Of a stretch of DNA of 64,000 nt, positions 42,501 to 53,868 are shown in pieces. Source of the DNA: Hemerocallis citrina. Its lineage: Eukaryota; Streptophyta; Magnoliopsida; Asparagales; Asphodelaceae. A program made the translations under genes and the position numbers. Each line of letters starts with the position of its first letter. Positions within the stretch are counted from its first letter, which is position 1. The stretch covers positions 28,896,430 to 28,960,429 of the forward strand of contig CM030359.1 of assembly GCA_017893485.1 (NCBI GenBank). Reading direction: 5' to 3'. The notes beneath the pieces were generated by a model. The model was not told where the DNA came from, did no database searches, and was given only the letters and a program-made list of their open reading frames with translations.

Positions 42501-45500
42501 TCAAGCAAAAAGCTCAGGATAGTCCTTCAACATCCTCTCCTCAGACTCCCAAGTAGCCTCTTCAACCAAGTGGTTTCTCCAGACTACCTTGACCATCGGT
42601 ATCGTCTTATTCCTCAAGACTTTCTCTCGACGATCAACAATCTCGACAGGAGACTCGATGTAATTCAGATCCAATTGCAAACCTTCCGGCACTTCATGCA
42701 AATGATGACTCAGATCTGGAATATAACCTCTCAGCATAGACACATGAAAGACATTGTGCACCTGAGATAACTCTTCCGGTAACTTAAGCGGGTAAGCAGT
42801 TTTCCCGATCCTTTTCAATATCTTGTACGGGCCTATAAACCTCGGGGCTAACTTCCCGCCTTTGCCAAATCGAACCACACCTTTACTGGGGGATACTTTC
42901 AGAAAGACGAAGTCACTAACCTCAAACTCAAGGTCCCTTCTCCGGTTGTCTGCATAGCTTTTCTGCCTGCTCTGAGCTTCTACCAACCTTTTCCTGATCA
43001 GAACAATCTTCTCAGAAGTTTGCTGTACAAGCTCAGGACCAAACAATTGTCGCTCCCCAACTTCAAACCAACAAACAGGAGTCCTGCACTTCCTGCCATA
43101 CAGAGCTTCGTACGGCGCCATCCCGATGCTAGCCTGAAAACTGTTATTGTAGGAAAACTCTACCAAAGGTAAATGCCTTTCCCAACTGCCTCCAAAATCT
43201 AGTATACAACACCGAAGCATATCCTCAAGAATACGGTTGACTCTCTCGGTCTGCCCATCGGTTTGCGGATGAAAAGCAGTGCTGAAATTTGTCTTGGTAC
43301 CCAAGGATGTCTGAAGACTCCTCCAGAAATGCGAAGTAAACCGCGCATCTCGATCAGACACAATAGTTGACGGAACACCATGAAGCCGAACGATCTCGCC
43401 AACATACAATTCAGCCAACTTGTCCATCGAAGCAGTGAGTTTCATCGCCAAAAAGTGAGCGGACTTGGTTAGTCGATCGACTATAACCCAAATTGTATCA
43501 TTGCCTTTAGGACTCTTAGGCAATCCCCTAATGAAATCCATACTGATGTTATCCCACTTCCATTCTAGAATAGGTAACGGCTGTAATAGACCTCCGGGTC
43601 TTTGATTTTCGGCTTTGACTTGCTGACAAACCTCACACTTCGCCACAAATTCAGCTACATCCCGCTTCAAACCTGACCACCAGAAATGCTGTTTGATGTC
43701 TTTGTACATCTTAGTGCTCCCAGGATGTACCGACAAAAGGGTAGCATGTGCCTCCTGAAGAATACTCTCTTTCAGGTCCGCCTGATTTGGAACACATAGC
43801 CTCTCTCCAAACCACAGCACTCCATCCCTGATTTGAAATCCGGGCAACCTGCCAGCACCAACCTGCTCCTTCATCTCCAAAATATCAGCATCAACCTCCT
43901 GACTTGCAATGATCCTTGCATTCAGAGTAGGCTGAAGCCTCAACTGAGCCAAAGATGCTCCCAATCCTTGCAAGACAACTTCAATACCTGCTCGATCCAA
44001 TTCCTCAATCAGATGCTTCTGAGTTGTAATCAAACTGGCTAAACTGCTCTTGTGACTAAGTGCATCAGCAACAACATTAGCTTTCCCAGGATGATACTTG
44101 ATCTCAGGTCGCATGTCCTCGAGCACTTCCAACTATCTCCGCTGCCTCAGATTCAGATCCCTCTGCTGATATATGTACTTCAAACTCTTGTGGTCCGTGT
44201 ACATGTTCAATTTCTCACTATACACGTAGTGCCTCCATTGCTTCAGGGCAAAGATAATCGCAGCCAACTCCAGATCATGAGTCGGGTAATTCTTCTCATG
44301 CGGTCGTAGTTGCCTAGACCCATAAGAGATTACTCTTCCTTCTTGCATTAAGACACAACCAAGCCCACGATGTGAAGCATCGCTATAAACATCATACTCA
44401 ATACCTGCTCTAGGCAAAGCCAAAATAGGTGCAGTAGTCAGTTTCTCTTTCAACTCTTGAAAGCTCGCCTCACATTGCTCAGTCCACTTGAAGTTCACAT
44501 TCTTCTTGGTCAGTCCAGTAAGCGGCACGGCTATCTGAGCATAACCTTGAATGAATCTCCTGTAGTATCCAGTCATTCCAAGAAAACTTCTGACTTCCTT
44601 TACTGTAGTAGGCCTTGCCCAATCTCTCACTGCCTCTATCTTCTGAGGGTCAGTTGCCACTCCCTCCTTAGAAAGGATGTGACCTAGGAATGCCACTTCA
44701 GATTTCCAGAAATCACACTTGGATAACTTGGCATACAACTTCTGCTCTTCCAGCTTCTTCAAAACTGCTGCCAGATGCTCGATGTGCTCCTCCTCTGACT
44801 TGGAGTACACGAGAATATCGTCGATAAACACCACGATGAAAGAATCAATGAACGGCCTCAAAACTCTGTTCATTAAATCCATGAAGATTGCGGGTGCATT
44901 CGTCACTCTAAATGGCATAACTAAGAATTCGTAATGCCCATGTCGAGTTCTAAATGCAGTTTTGTGCACATCTTCAGCTTTCACTCGAACCTGGTGATAT
45001 CCTGATCGAAGATCTATTTTGGAGAAAACAGTTGCTCCTTGTAGACGATCGAACAAATCATCAATTCGAGGAATAGGATACTTATTCTGAACAGTGACCT
45101 TATTCAGCTCCCGATAATCGATACACATTCTCATCGATCCATCCTTCTTCTTTACCAAAAGCACTGGTGCTCCCCAAGGTGATGCACTAGGTTGAATAAA
45201 GCCTTTCTCCAACAGTTCCTCAATCTGCCGTTTCACCTCATCCTGTTCCACTGGAGCCATCCTATACGGTGCCTTAGAAATGAGTGCACTTCCCAGTTGA
45301 ACAGTGATGCTGAACTCTACATCACGATGTGGGGGTAACCCAGGAAAATCATCCAAGAACACAGTTGGATAGTCCCGAACCACAGGAATCCCTTGCACTT
45401 CTACAGGAGTCTCTTCCTTGCGGATAGCTGCCACCAGCCTAGAACACTTCTTCTTCCCTTGGAAAGTGACTTCAGGTCCACCTGGAGCCTTCACTGTTAC

Positions 45501-45847
45501 CGTCTTGGTCTTGCACTCGATGCACTGTACACCGACATCCAATCAATGCCAATGATAACATCGACTCCCAAGATAGTCAGCTTGATCAGATCAATCCCAA
45601 AGATTCGATCACCAATCACGATCTCACAATCAGCATAATACCGATCAGTGGTTAAAGTTTTCCCTGATGGAGTAGCTACTGCTAAGATCTTGCCTGGAAA
45701 AATCTTCGGTTCAACTCCCAACACTTTAGCAAATTTAGGAGACACAAAAGTATGAGAGGATCCAGTATCGAACAACACAACAGCTTTCATTCCATTAAGA
45801 TAAAGTTCTCCTGTTACATAATACACACTCATTACGTAACAGTTCAC
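42501..45847 (-). pseudogene. pol: Tekay element 1 Pol: protease, RT, RNase H, integrase, chromodomain
   Basis: Protease (45847-45497) has VLFDTGSSHTFVSP. A small indel near 45530 shifts the frame into the RT part (45542-44133, 469 codons). This part has [12 protein letters not shown], catalytic [11 protein letters not shown] (about residues 237-247) and RNase H with YSDAS, HDLELAA and YTDHKS. A stop at 44133 replaces an expected tryptophan (LRQRR-stop-LEVLEDM). The next frame (44132-42501, 543 codons) carries the last RNase H motif VADALSHK, integrase zinc site H129/H136/C166/C169, catalytic D199, D260 and E296, and a C-terminal chromodomain (about 487-530: ESPVEIVDRREKVLRNK, VKVVWRNH, EATWESEE). 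The chromodomain should guide insertion to particular chromatin. One stop and one frameshift make this copy defective, though recent. Confidence 0.92.
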
Positions 45848-45880
45848 TTAATAAACGGGAAAAAGAAATGACATAAACCA

Positions 45881-46891
45881 CTAAACATCTGCCCTCGTAC
45901 CAGTGATGACATGATCAACCTCATCAGCATCAGCTTCCGTCAAGGCAAATACTCGCCCTGGTTGGTACGGTCTCTTCCCAGTCTGCTGCGTTGGTGCATT
46001 GCTATTACCATTCCGTGGTTTGAGACATTGAGATTTGTAATGCCCCGCTTCACCACAGTTGTAGCAAGTTACCGCAGAAGGTCTCACCACATTGTTCCCA
46101 AGTCCACCAGCCACACTAATAGCGTTCGCCCCTGTCGGTTTGAACCTTTGTGCAGATAGTTGCCCCTTGAAACTCCCAGCATGTGCGGGCCTCTTTCCAG
46201 ACTGCCAGTTGTTCCTTCGGTTCTGAACAACATGGAACTGCTCCATATCTGCCTCCGTCGCTGCTGCCCTCTTGACCAACTTGTCGAATCTCCTGATACC
46301 AAGAGGTATCATCCGGGACCTCAAGCTTAGCCTCAATCTATGCTCGAACTTACGAGCCTTCTTAGCTTCATCCATCACTAATTCCGGAGCATATCTAGAG
46401 AGCTGAGTAAATTTGGTCTCGTACTCTCTCACTGACATGCTGCCTTGCTGTAGCGACAGAAACTCCATAGCCTTCTTCTCTTGAACATCAGAGGGGAAAT
46501 AGTGACTGCGGAATTCTTCCAGAAATTCCTCCCAGCCGAGAACTATGCCTCCCATGGTCCTCTTCATCGACTGCCACCACACAGCCGCGTCCTTCTCAAA
46601 TTGCTGAGTCGCCAACTTCACCTTACTGCCTTCAGGGGTCTCCAACACTTCAAAGATTGTCTCCACTTGACGAATCCAGTTGTCAGCCGCATCAGGGTCT
46701 GACTTTCCCTCGAATACAGGTGGTTTCATTCGCTTGAATGATTCCACCAGTTTAATCGCTTCGGGTACCGGATTCGCAGGTCCCCTTTCTTGGTTCTGGT
46801 TCATAGCCACGGCATTGAGCGTCTGATAGACCCTAGCAAGTTCTGTTTCCAGATCCAGACCTTCCCTATTTCTAGCTCCTCTTCTTGACAT
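45881..46891 (-). CDS. gag: Tekay element 1 Gag
   Basis: Start MSRRGARNREGLDLETELAR at 46891, matching MAGRRARSGEGLDLEMELAR of element 2; the open frame runs 26 codons further upstream but without support. About 336 residues. Gag domain: FKRMKPPVFEGKSDPDAADN, FEKDAAVWWQSMKR, WEEFLEEFRSHYFP, EKKAMEFLSLQQGSMSVREY. A CCHC zinc knuckle CYNCGEAGHYKSQC is near residue 280. Gag builds the virus-like particle and binds element RNA. It stops at 45881; the protease frame follows in the same phase after in-frame stops, so a Gag-Pol fusion would need readthrough. Confidence 0.9.
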   Translation of the reverse strand: MSRRGARNREGLDLETELARVYQTLNAVAMNQNQERGPANPVPEAIKLVESFKRMKPPVFEGKSDPDAADNWIRQVETIFEVLETPEGSKVKLATQQFEKDAAVWWQSMKRTMGGIVLGWEEFLEEFRSHYFPSDVQEKKAMEFLSLQQGSMSVREYETKFTQLSRYAPELVMDEAKKARKFEHRLRLSLRSRMIPLGIRRFDKLVKRAAATEADMEQFHVVQNRRNNWQSGKRPAHAGSFKGQLSAQRFKPTGANAISVAGGLGNNVVRPSAVTCYNCGEAGHYKSQCLKPRNGNSNAPTQQTGKRPYQPGRVFALTEADADEVDHVITGTRADV

Positions 46892-47037
46892 ATTCTGATG
46901 CAAAAGATCCATTAAATTCGAAGTATAAGACAAGAATTTTAAATCAACTTGCATTTCATTAAATTCCAAACTTTATACATTCGAATTGAAAAACATTTCT
47001 TGACATCAGAATGAAAGATAGTAGAAGCTACAACAGT

Positions 47038-47463
47038 CTAACTCCTACGGTTCCTCTTCGCTTCTCGAAGTTCTCCCCGTAGTTCATCAACTTCATCCTT
47101 CAGCACATCTGTCAAATTCCTCCTCTTCTCGAGTTCCCATACCCGATGACTGAGAACTGAAAAGTCGTCCTTACGCTTTGCCAATTGAGCCTCCAATAAT
47201 CCGACTCTCTCTCGCAGTGTTTCTACCTGCCTCTGAAGAGAAGTCACAAGACTATTCGGAACTGGTTCTTCTTCTTCGTCAGAAGAAGAGTCATCAGATA
47301 AATCCGGAGGTGGGGTAATCTCTCGGGATTCAGGCCATTCTTCTCCGTCAGAATCTGCTTGCCCTGGGTAGTACTCGTCCTCAGAATCTGCCTGTCCAGG
47401 ATGGTACTCTTCCTCAATGATATGCCAGTCGTCGTCTCCAGCAGGGTCGAAGTGATCAGCCAT
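47038..47463 (-). CDS. Extra ORF upstream of gag in Tekay element 1 (acidic coiled-coil protein)
   Basis: A 141-residue protein starting MADHFDPAGDDDWHIIEEE. I chose this ATG because the homologous ORF in the second Tekay element (62769) starts at the same place. The first half is very acidic with a doubled PGQADSEDEYYPGQADS, then EWPESREITPPP and a Ser/Asp/Glu tract. The second half (about residue 75 on) is a coiled coil with leucine heptads (RQVETLRERVGLLEAQLAKR, then HRVWELEKRRN), ending in a basic tail. It lies between the primer site and gag. It matches no domain I know. It may be part of the leader, or a protein partner of Gag; function unknown. Confidence 0.75.
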   Translation of the reverse strand: MADHFDPAGDDDWHIIEEEYHPGQADSEDEYYPGQADSDGEEWPESREITPPPDLSDDSSSDEEEEPVPNSLVTSLQRQVETLRERVGLLEAQLAKRKDDFSVLSHRVWELEKRRNLTDVLKDEVDELRGELREAKRNRRS

Positions 47464-47613
47464 CTTAGAAATAGAGAGGAAGAAGCATAAGTCATAGAGT
47501 AACACAAATGTAAGTCACTTACATTTAAATCTCTAGAATCAAAGACACACTCTAATGTCCACTTCTAGGGTGTCGTTCCTTATAAATTTGTACAAGTGTG
47601 AAAGCGTAGAAGC

Positions 47614-47631
47614 GTGGCTCTGATACCACTC
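47614..47631 (-). other. Primer binding site, initiator tRNA-Met type
   Basis: On minus, directly after the LTR end, GAG and then TGGTATCAGAGCC. TGGTATCAGAGC is the complement of the 3' end of plant initiator tRNA-Met, the usual primer of Tekay/Del chromoviruses. Confidence 0.88.
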
Positions 47632-49294
47632 TGTAACGCCACGAATCCCAAATACACTGAATTCGAGATGTTCTACAGGATCTTTCCGCTTTCTTTAGTA
47701 CAATTTTACAAGGAAATTTAAACTTTTCACTTTACATCAGAGTTTACATGAATACATTACAATTTATACTGCACAGCGGAAGTAAACTTTACAACAATTG
47801 AATGAATGTACAACAACATTGAATAATCTTTAAGCATTTGTTCCTCTTTAATCTGTATCAAGCCATTTACCTGCAGATAAGACTGTGGGTACGTTAGTTT
47901 ATTCAACCGACGATCATTATACACGGCCATCATCTCTATGCCGGAAATAGTATAACTTATTTTCCATATTTAGCAAACACAAACTTGTCACATTCAAACT
48001 AAAGGGACTACCCTATTGATGTCGTGTTGTGATTGTGCACTTAGTCCTTAATGCAGTTATTTATATTACATGACACTAATGCGCACTTGTTCGGATTCTA
48101 TGCATCCCATACTACATAGGTCCGAGGCCAAGCCCTTAATCGTTCTTCAACTTTGTAGGGTTCAATCCCTCGTCATGACTAAATCTACTACTGTAACTAC
48201 GGTAAGTATCCTAGATGTTTTTGGACCTACGAACTCATGTCTAGGTGCCCTGGAGGGAATCCCATCGCTGACATGACTCATCATGCAGACATCCTGTGGT
48301 AATTCAGCTCCTACCATAGACATGACACCACCCGTAGTCTTCAAACATCCCACGAGCGTCGCCACCGGGACGGTACTCTGGAGCAGTATCCTCGCCCAGA
48401 CTCATCATGGGACATCCTGGGATACGCTCTCGCCGCTATCCAATGGCCCTCATACTCAATGTTTTTCTCTTACTTTCATCACGTCTTCACTATGTACTAA
48501 TCCTTAATGTTATTAAAATCATGAACAAAAGTCAAAGCTCTAGAGTTAGCCTCTCCACTAAACCGGACTTATTCATTTATTCAAACATGACCAACCTTGG
48601 TCTTTCTTTTCAATTTTCATTTCATTTATTTCCAAAATGCCGGGGGAGACTTAGCTACTCTTTATTTCAATTCCAATTCACATTTCTAAAATTGAGCATT
48701 CCAGCTCATAAGTTCATATGTTGAGTTATCATACTCACGATATTTCTATTTCCCAATCATGATTTTCAAATCATTCAATAGTCCACAATTATACATTAAA
48801 TTCAACTATTCATCATGTAACTCATGAATTATTATTTTCCACATTAAAAACCCACATCACTAGTATTCAATCAAGAAGGATATTCACACATCATAATTTG
48901 TCGCACTATTCTCCAACGAGAATTATTCACATTTCATAGTTGTCACATTATTCTCAAATGAGAAATACTTTACATCACTAACGAATATTCACCATTCATA
49001 TTTTTCCTACTATTCTCAATTAGGAATAAATCACATAATATCACTTCAATCTTTACTATATTAATCTTCTAATCCTTCATTTCAAGTTCTTTTTGTAAGG
49101 TATAATTTTTCAAAAATACACTTATAAAATCATAGTTCTAATTACACATTTTATTCTCAAATCACATTTTATTTCATGCAATAATTCCCAAATCATTTTT
49201 ATAAAGTCCCATATAATTTTAGAAGAATAACCATATTTTTTTCATAATTTTTGGACAATTAAAAACCCAAAAAAATATTGTTTTTCAATCTTGT

Positions 49295-49370
49295 CGAGGG
49301 CAAGATTCGAACCCAGCACCCCAAAGAACACAGCCGAAGGCACAGGCCACTAGGCCGCTTGCGCCAGACA
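49295..49370 (-). other. tRNA-like module II in Tekay 1 5' LTR
   Basis: Same module as at 40690-40765. Here the B box reads GGGTTCGAATCTTGCC, closer to the tRNA consensus than in the other LTR. Confidence 0.6.
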
Positions 49371-49447
49371 ACATGAAGAAGGCTGAGAGCCATAAGAGCT
49401 CTCGGCTGTAACAATATTTATTTTTTTTTCACAAAATACCAAAGTTT

Positions 49448-49540
49448 GGTGCCAGCAGTATTCGAACCAGCAACCCATGAGAAGCTGCACGACACTGTAG
49501 CAACCAAAGGCATCCCGACCACTCGAGCTATAAGCTCGGG
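49448..49540 (-). other. tRNA-like module I in Tekay 1 5' LTR
   Basis: Same as 40843-40935: TAGCTCGAGTGGTCGGG as A box and GGTTCGAATACTGC as B box. Confidence 0.65.
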
Positions 49541-50445
49541 TTGTCATAGGTACAACTCGAAATTTATTTAAAACAACTCTCTCTGTTATTGAAATATATC
49601 GATGTTCATCAAATTTTTTACTTCAACTTGCTCTTACTAATAGACTGTAAAAATTCCAGATTACTTATTTACATCATGAATTATACTCCAGTATATGGAA
49701 ATCATTTTTTTCTTAAACAATTAAACATACTTTCAATAATTAACACCTTTCTACCATACAATTTTATTAATTTGATATACTATCACTATTGCATTCTTTT
49801 TCGACATTATAATTCCACAAATCTCTACACTAATTTTCTGCAATTATTCATCTCATAAATATAATGACTGCATCTTAATTTAATCGTTACAACAACATAA
49901 CCAAATTCCTAACTAGCACATAATGCGACATTATCAACTACTAATCTTTGTGCATAATTTCCATGCTACTAACGAAAGTTCATTTACACAATTCATATCC
50001 ATACTTAAGTTCTAATAGTAGAATCACACACAATTTGCATGTCAACAATTCAATCAATTATAGTTCATTTTTCCAATTAATTGTGCATCCTTATAATCAT
50101 TTTCATGCATCATTTTCCCAATTGAATCTAGCATGCATTCCTATGTTAGAAATAGGGAAAATTTACCCACCTTTTTGAAGAAAGTACACTAGCGATCTCC
50201 TAGACGAATGTCCTTGCAACGAAATGCTTCTCCTCCTTGTACACGCGCGCACAAGCCTCCAACCCGAGCACACCAAACCGAGAGCTCCCTCCTTTGAATA
50301 GCCGGCCTCTCCTTCTTCTTGTTGCAAGCCCAACCCCCACACCACTCAATCTTTTTAAACTCACAAAAATACTACTATATAATGCAATTTAGACTATAGA
50401 TTTGTAGAAAGTAATAGGCACAAAAATAACTAGCCATGGGAGGGG

Positions 50446-50454
50446 GTATTTATA
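50446..50454 (-). promoter_or_regulatory. TATA box, Tekay 1 5' LTR
   Basis: TAGTATAAATACCCCC on minus, the likely core promoter for the element RNA. Transcription should start about 30 bp further, near 50415. Confidence 0.72.
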
Positions 50455-51016
50455 CTAAAATCTTAATGGAATGGATGGCTAAGATTAGAGTAGGAGTTAA
50501 GAACAAAGGGTGGAGATTTAAGGAGGAGTTACACAAACTACCCATGATGAGTAACCACCACACCATGATCCCCATCCAAAATTTGAGTTTCCCTCCAAGA
50601 AGCAACCGGCCATGCTTGGAAAAAGTGCATATTGCACGTGTACGTGTAGTGCACGTGCATGCAACTAGGCCCAAAATTGTACATTTTATTTTATATAAAA
50701 ATAAACTCTAGTTTGTATTCTACATTACAAGTTGCATTTTAAAAATAAATTGACTCATGGGCTTTAGTTTATGGGCCAAAATAATTATTTTAAAATAAAA
50801 TAAATGAATTACATTTTGGACTTTTTAAAAGAAAAGGCTTTTTAAAAGAAAGGGCTTTTCATCCATTTAAAAGAAGGCTTTTGTATAAATTAATTAAAAG
50901 CACATATTAAAATATCTTTACTCATTTTGATGAAAATATTTATCAAAAATATTGCACGTGCACACTACGTGCAAATAAATATACTTTTTCATTAAATGAA
51001 AAATCAGGGCATTACA

Positions 51017-51959
51017 ACGGGCTACTTTGTACTCCCCGTAGAATAAACACTCCGGGGAAGAGGAGAAACAAAGATAAGTCGTCTTGTTTTCACAGGGATC
51101 AAGACCACGACAGAAATCGAAGAGTTTATCCAGCGAGGGCATCTATCCAAGTTCGTCCGAAATTACAAGTATGATCCTCCACTACCTCGAGGGGATAACA
51201 AGTGATCAGAGAAGCCCTCTGAGTCCCAAGACTCAGAGCCAGGAGCGGTTCTCCACTTCATCCACGGAGGGCCTATGGGTGGGGAATCAAACTCCTCCCA
51301 AAATGCTTTCGTCTGATAGGTGAATTTGGTGCATAACTTCTCCCCAGCCAAGAGTACGGGGGTTCTAGTGATATCCTCATATAAGGATTTAGAGGGCTTT
51401 TAGACGCCACACTGTGATGCACTTGTAATCAGTCTCCACATGGCCAACCAAGAGGTACATCGAATCCTAGTGGACAACAACAATTCTGTCAACATCCTTT
51501 TTCTTGAAGCCTTCGAAGGCTTCAAGCTCTCTCGGGACTGTATCAAGTCAGCCAGTTACATTCTTCATGGGTTCTCCGGGGTCCCGGTACAAATCGAATG
51601 ATTAATCACCCTCGATGTGACTGCAAGAAAGACCCCTACAAACCGAACCGGGGCAATGGGTTTCTTGTTCGTTAAAGTGAAAACTGCTTACAACGTTATC
51701 GTTGGCTGACCCGGCTTAGCCGCACTTCATGTCGTGTCATCAGCTTTCCACATGAAAATGAAGTTTTCCATGCCAGCAGGGGTAGGAAAGGCCAAAGGAA
51801 GCAAAGAGACAGCTCGAAGGTGCTACACAACTACAATGGGGGGCTCAATCATCCGACTTGAAGCATTGGAACTCCCCCGAGAGAACGATCGAGTCCTTTC
51901 CGAGTCAGTTGATGAACTCAAGGAGATCCCCATCTTCAGGGAAGACAAACCTGGAATAT
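51017..51959 (+). pseudogene. Tat-lineage gag end and protease, broken
   Basis: This continues the gag frame after the Tekay element: EIEEFIQRGHLSKFVRNYK is the conserved end of Tat-type gag. Then come HCDALVISLHMANQEVHRI, LVDNNNSVNILFLEAF (protease site, where DNGSS or DTGSS would be expected), ILHGFSGVPVQIE, and VSSAFHMKMKFSMPAGVG. Stops at several points (about 51202, 51320, 51404, 51600, 51708) show it is dead. Protease is needed to mature Gag-Pol. The frame is cut at 51959 by the Athila LTR. Confidence 0.75.
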
Positions 51960-53614
51960 TGATGAACACAATATTATTCACATTTTAGAGCAATAATCTT
52001 ATTGTAAATGCACATTTAAAAGCTCTATATGTGGTATTTATGCTTCTTTTCTCTTTTTCTGCAGGAAACAGCCTATAAACAGCAAAACGAAGCAAATTTA
52101 GGATGATACACAGGAAACTGAAGAGGCAGTCGACTGGTCATGATAACAGGCGACTGGACAGAGGAAATCAAGTTTTACACAGCTGCTCGGCCAAGTCGAC
52201 TGTTCCCAAAACATCAGTCGACTGGGCGAATGAATCACGAAAGTACGGAAGTCTCGACACAGTCGACTTACTCCCAAAAGCAGTCGACTGATAGGCGGCG
52301 GAATAAACAGATGAGATATTCGAAGATTCACCTGCATCTAATTTCACATCTATTTGAATCCAGATTTATGCAAATCAAATCTAGAGACTGGGGGTTTCCA
52401 AGTGGACGTGGTAAACAGATAAGGAAGGAAAGGAGAAAAGAGGAAGATATTAATCATCAAATCAAATAAAGAAGGATCTTCCTTAAAAAGTGGAAACCCT
52501 AATTCTCAGCCGTACTCTATAAATATCAGAAGAGATCGACTTAGAGAGATATCTCGTGGACGCAACTTAATCAGAGAGTTCCCAACCATCAAGTCATCAA
52601 CCCGTGCTTCACTCCATCAACATCGAAGAGGGAGAGAGAAGATCCAGCAACCAGAAGGCAGTCGACTGTGTGACAGACAGTCGACCATATTGCCGGAATT
52701 CATTAGTTTATTTCTTCTTCTCTCTTTATTCTTTTATGTTGATCATGTATTTGAACTTGTTAAGCAATAAAAGTATTATTATGTGGAACTAATTTCATAG
52801 TTGGGTAGATCGAAACCATAGTTATGTAGTGCTATATTCTTCTGAGATCTTCTAATTACTTATTGATTGAATCTGGTTGAATTGACATAGATTAATGATC
52901 ATCAAACTTGGATCTTGAAGTCTGAGAGCAGTCGACTGAAGTGAGAGCCAGTCGACTGACATACAGCACGTGAGAATATCAAGTTTATGTTATCATTTAT
53001 CTAAATCTGTTATATGAAGCATATTGAGACGACCGAATCTCGTGCCCATAATTTGTAACAAAGGAATCTTTAGGGGTTCTTGGTTCAATCAACTTAGAGG
53101 ATCTAGATCTGATACCAATTTCTAGAACTTTAAGTGTTTGTTCGTTTCCACTGTTCTGATGTTTTCTCTGAGTATAACTTAGTAGATACCCTGCTAGATA
53201 CTTATGGAAAGAAACGAATTAGAGTAGATACCATGCCTAATTCTTGGCTTAGGGAAACAATACTTTAAGGAGTAGATACCATGCCCTTGAAGTGAACAAC
53301 ATGAGTAATTGGAAGTAAATTCAGAAGGCAAATTAGCATTACTAACTATTGGTGGAGATTAACAACCCAACTATTCAAGATATATTTGTGATTCAACACC
53401 TCTCATCTTAGTTTTAATCTTTTAGTTCTTTTAGAATATTATGACAACTTTTATTCATTTTTATTATTAGTTTTATTGATTAGTAAGTTGAAGTCTACAA
53501 TCTCTGTGGGATCGACCCTTGCTATTACTACGATTCGATTCGTGCACTTGCGAGGTTTTTTATAATTTGTGTCTAGTTTATCTATTAATTTAGGTAGCTA
53601 GATTTCCAACAACA
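51960..53614 (+). repeat. 5' LTR of the Athila-lineage element
   Basis: TGATGAACACAAT...CCAACAACA. It carries nine GTCGAC-centred palindromes plus one degenerate, in pairs (52128/52148, 52194/52216, 52261/52282, 52660/52679, 52930/52950). TATA-like CTCTATAAATATC is at about 52515. The short frames here are not genes. Confidence 0.93.
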
Positions 53615-53620
53615 AGTTTT

Positions 53621-53638
53621 TGGCGCCGTTGCCGGGGA
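53621..53638 (+). other. Primer binding site of the Athila-lineage element
   Basis: TGGCGCCGTTGCCGGGGA a few bases after the LTR end (AGTTTT spacer). This sequence is typical of Athila and related elements, which are thought to use tRNA-Asp. Confidence 0.85.
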
Positions 53639-53868
53639 TTGTTTAGTATTTTGACTTACAAATCAGTAAAATCTTTTTCTTTTTTATTCTATTTTATTTC
53701 TTCTTTTTCTTTTTCTTGAACTTTCTTTCAGGTCAAACTTGCACAGAACCAGATCAGTCGACTGTCCCACAGACAAGTCGACTGTACAGAAGCTATTGTA
53801 CAGGTGCAAACCAGTCGACTATCCCGAGGATCAGTCGACTGTCCAGAGGATTTTTCCAAAAAGCAACA
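53639..53868 (+). promoter_or_regulatory. Athila leader with probable splice acceptor and palindrome pairs
   Basis: A long pyrimidine tract (53670-53730) ends in TTTCTTTCAG-GTC, which looks like a 3' splice site at about 53731. Between it and the gag ATG are two pairs of AGTCGACT (53756/53776 and 53813/53833). The gag frame is open through this stretch but has no ATG. It could be a spliced leader; the donor was not identified. Confidence 0.5.

Larger units (their letters stand above)
39027..51016 (-). mobile_element. Tekay-lineage chromovirus (Ty3/gypsy) with 3.4-kb LTRs
   Basis: Two long direct repeats, 39027-42394 and 47632-51016, flank a 5.2-kb internal region read on minus. The flanks AAGGG (39022-39026) and ACGGG (51017-51021) are a 5-bp duplication with one change. 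Next to the 5' LTR is an initiator-Met primer site; next to the 3' LTR is a purine tract. Order on minus: extra ORF, gag, protease, reverse transcriptase, RNase H, integrase, chromodomain, the order of plant chromoviruses. Long LTRs, the Met primer and the chromodomain type fit the Tekay/Del lineage. The two LTRs look very similar with scattered changes and one indel of about 17 bp near 50830. Pol has one stop and one frameshift. Confidence 0.93.
47632..51016 (-). repeat. 5' LTR of Tekay element 1
   Basis: Second copy of the LTR, 3385 bp, ending in element sense GGCGTTACA at 47632, just before the primer site. It drives the element. TATA box TATAAATAC at 50446-50454 (minus). Confidence 0.92.

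Noticed and set aside
52098..52469. LTR frames duplicated at 56988-57359 as small genes
   Set aside because: They are chance frames in Athila LTRs; duplication only reflects the LTR pair.
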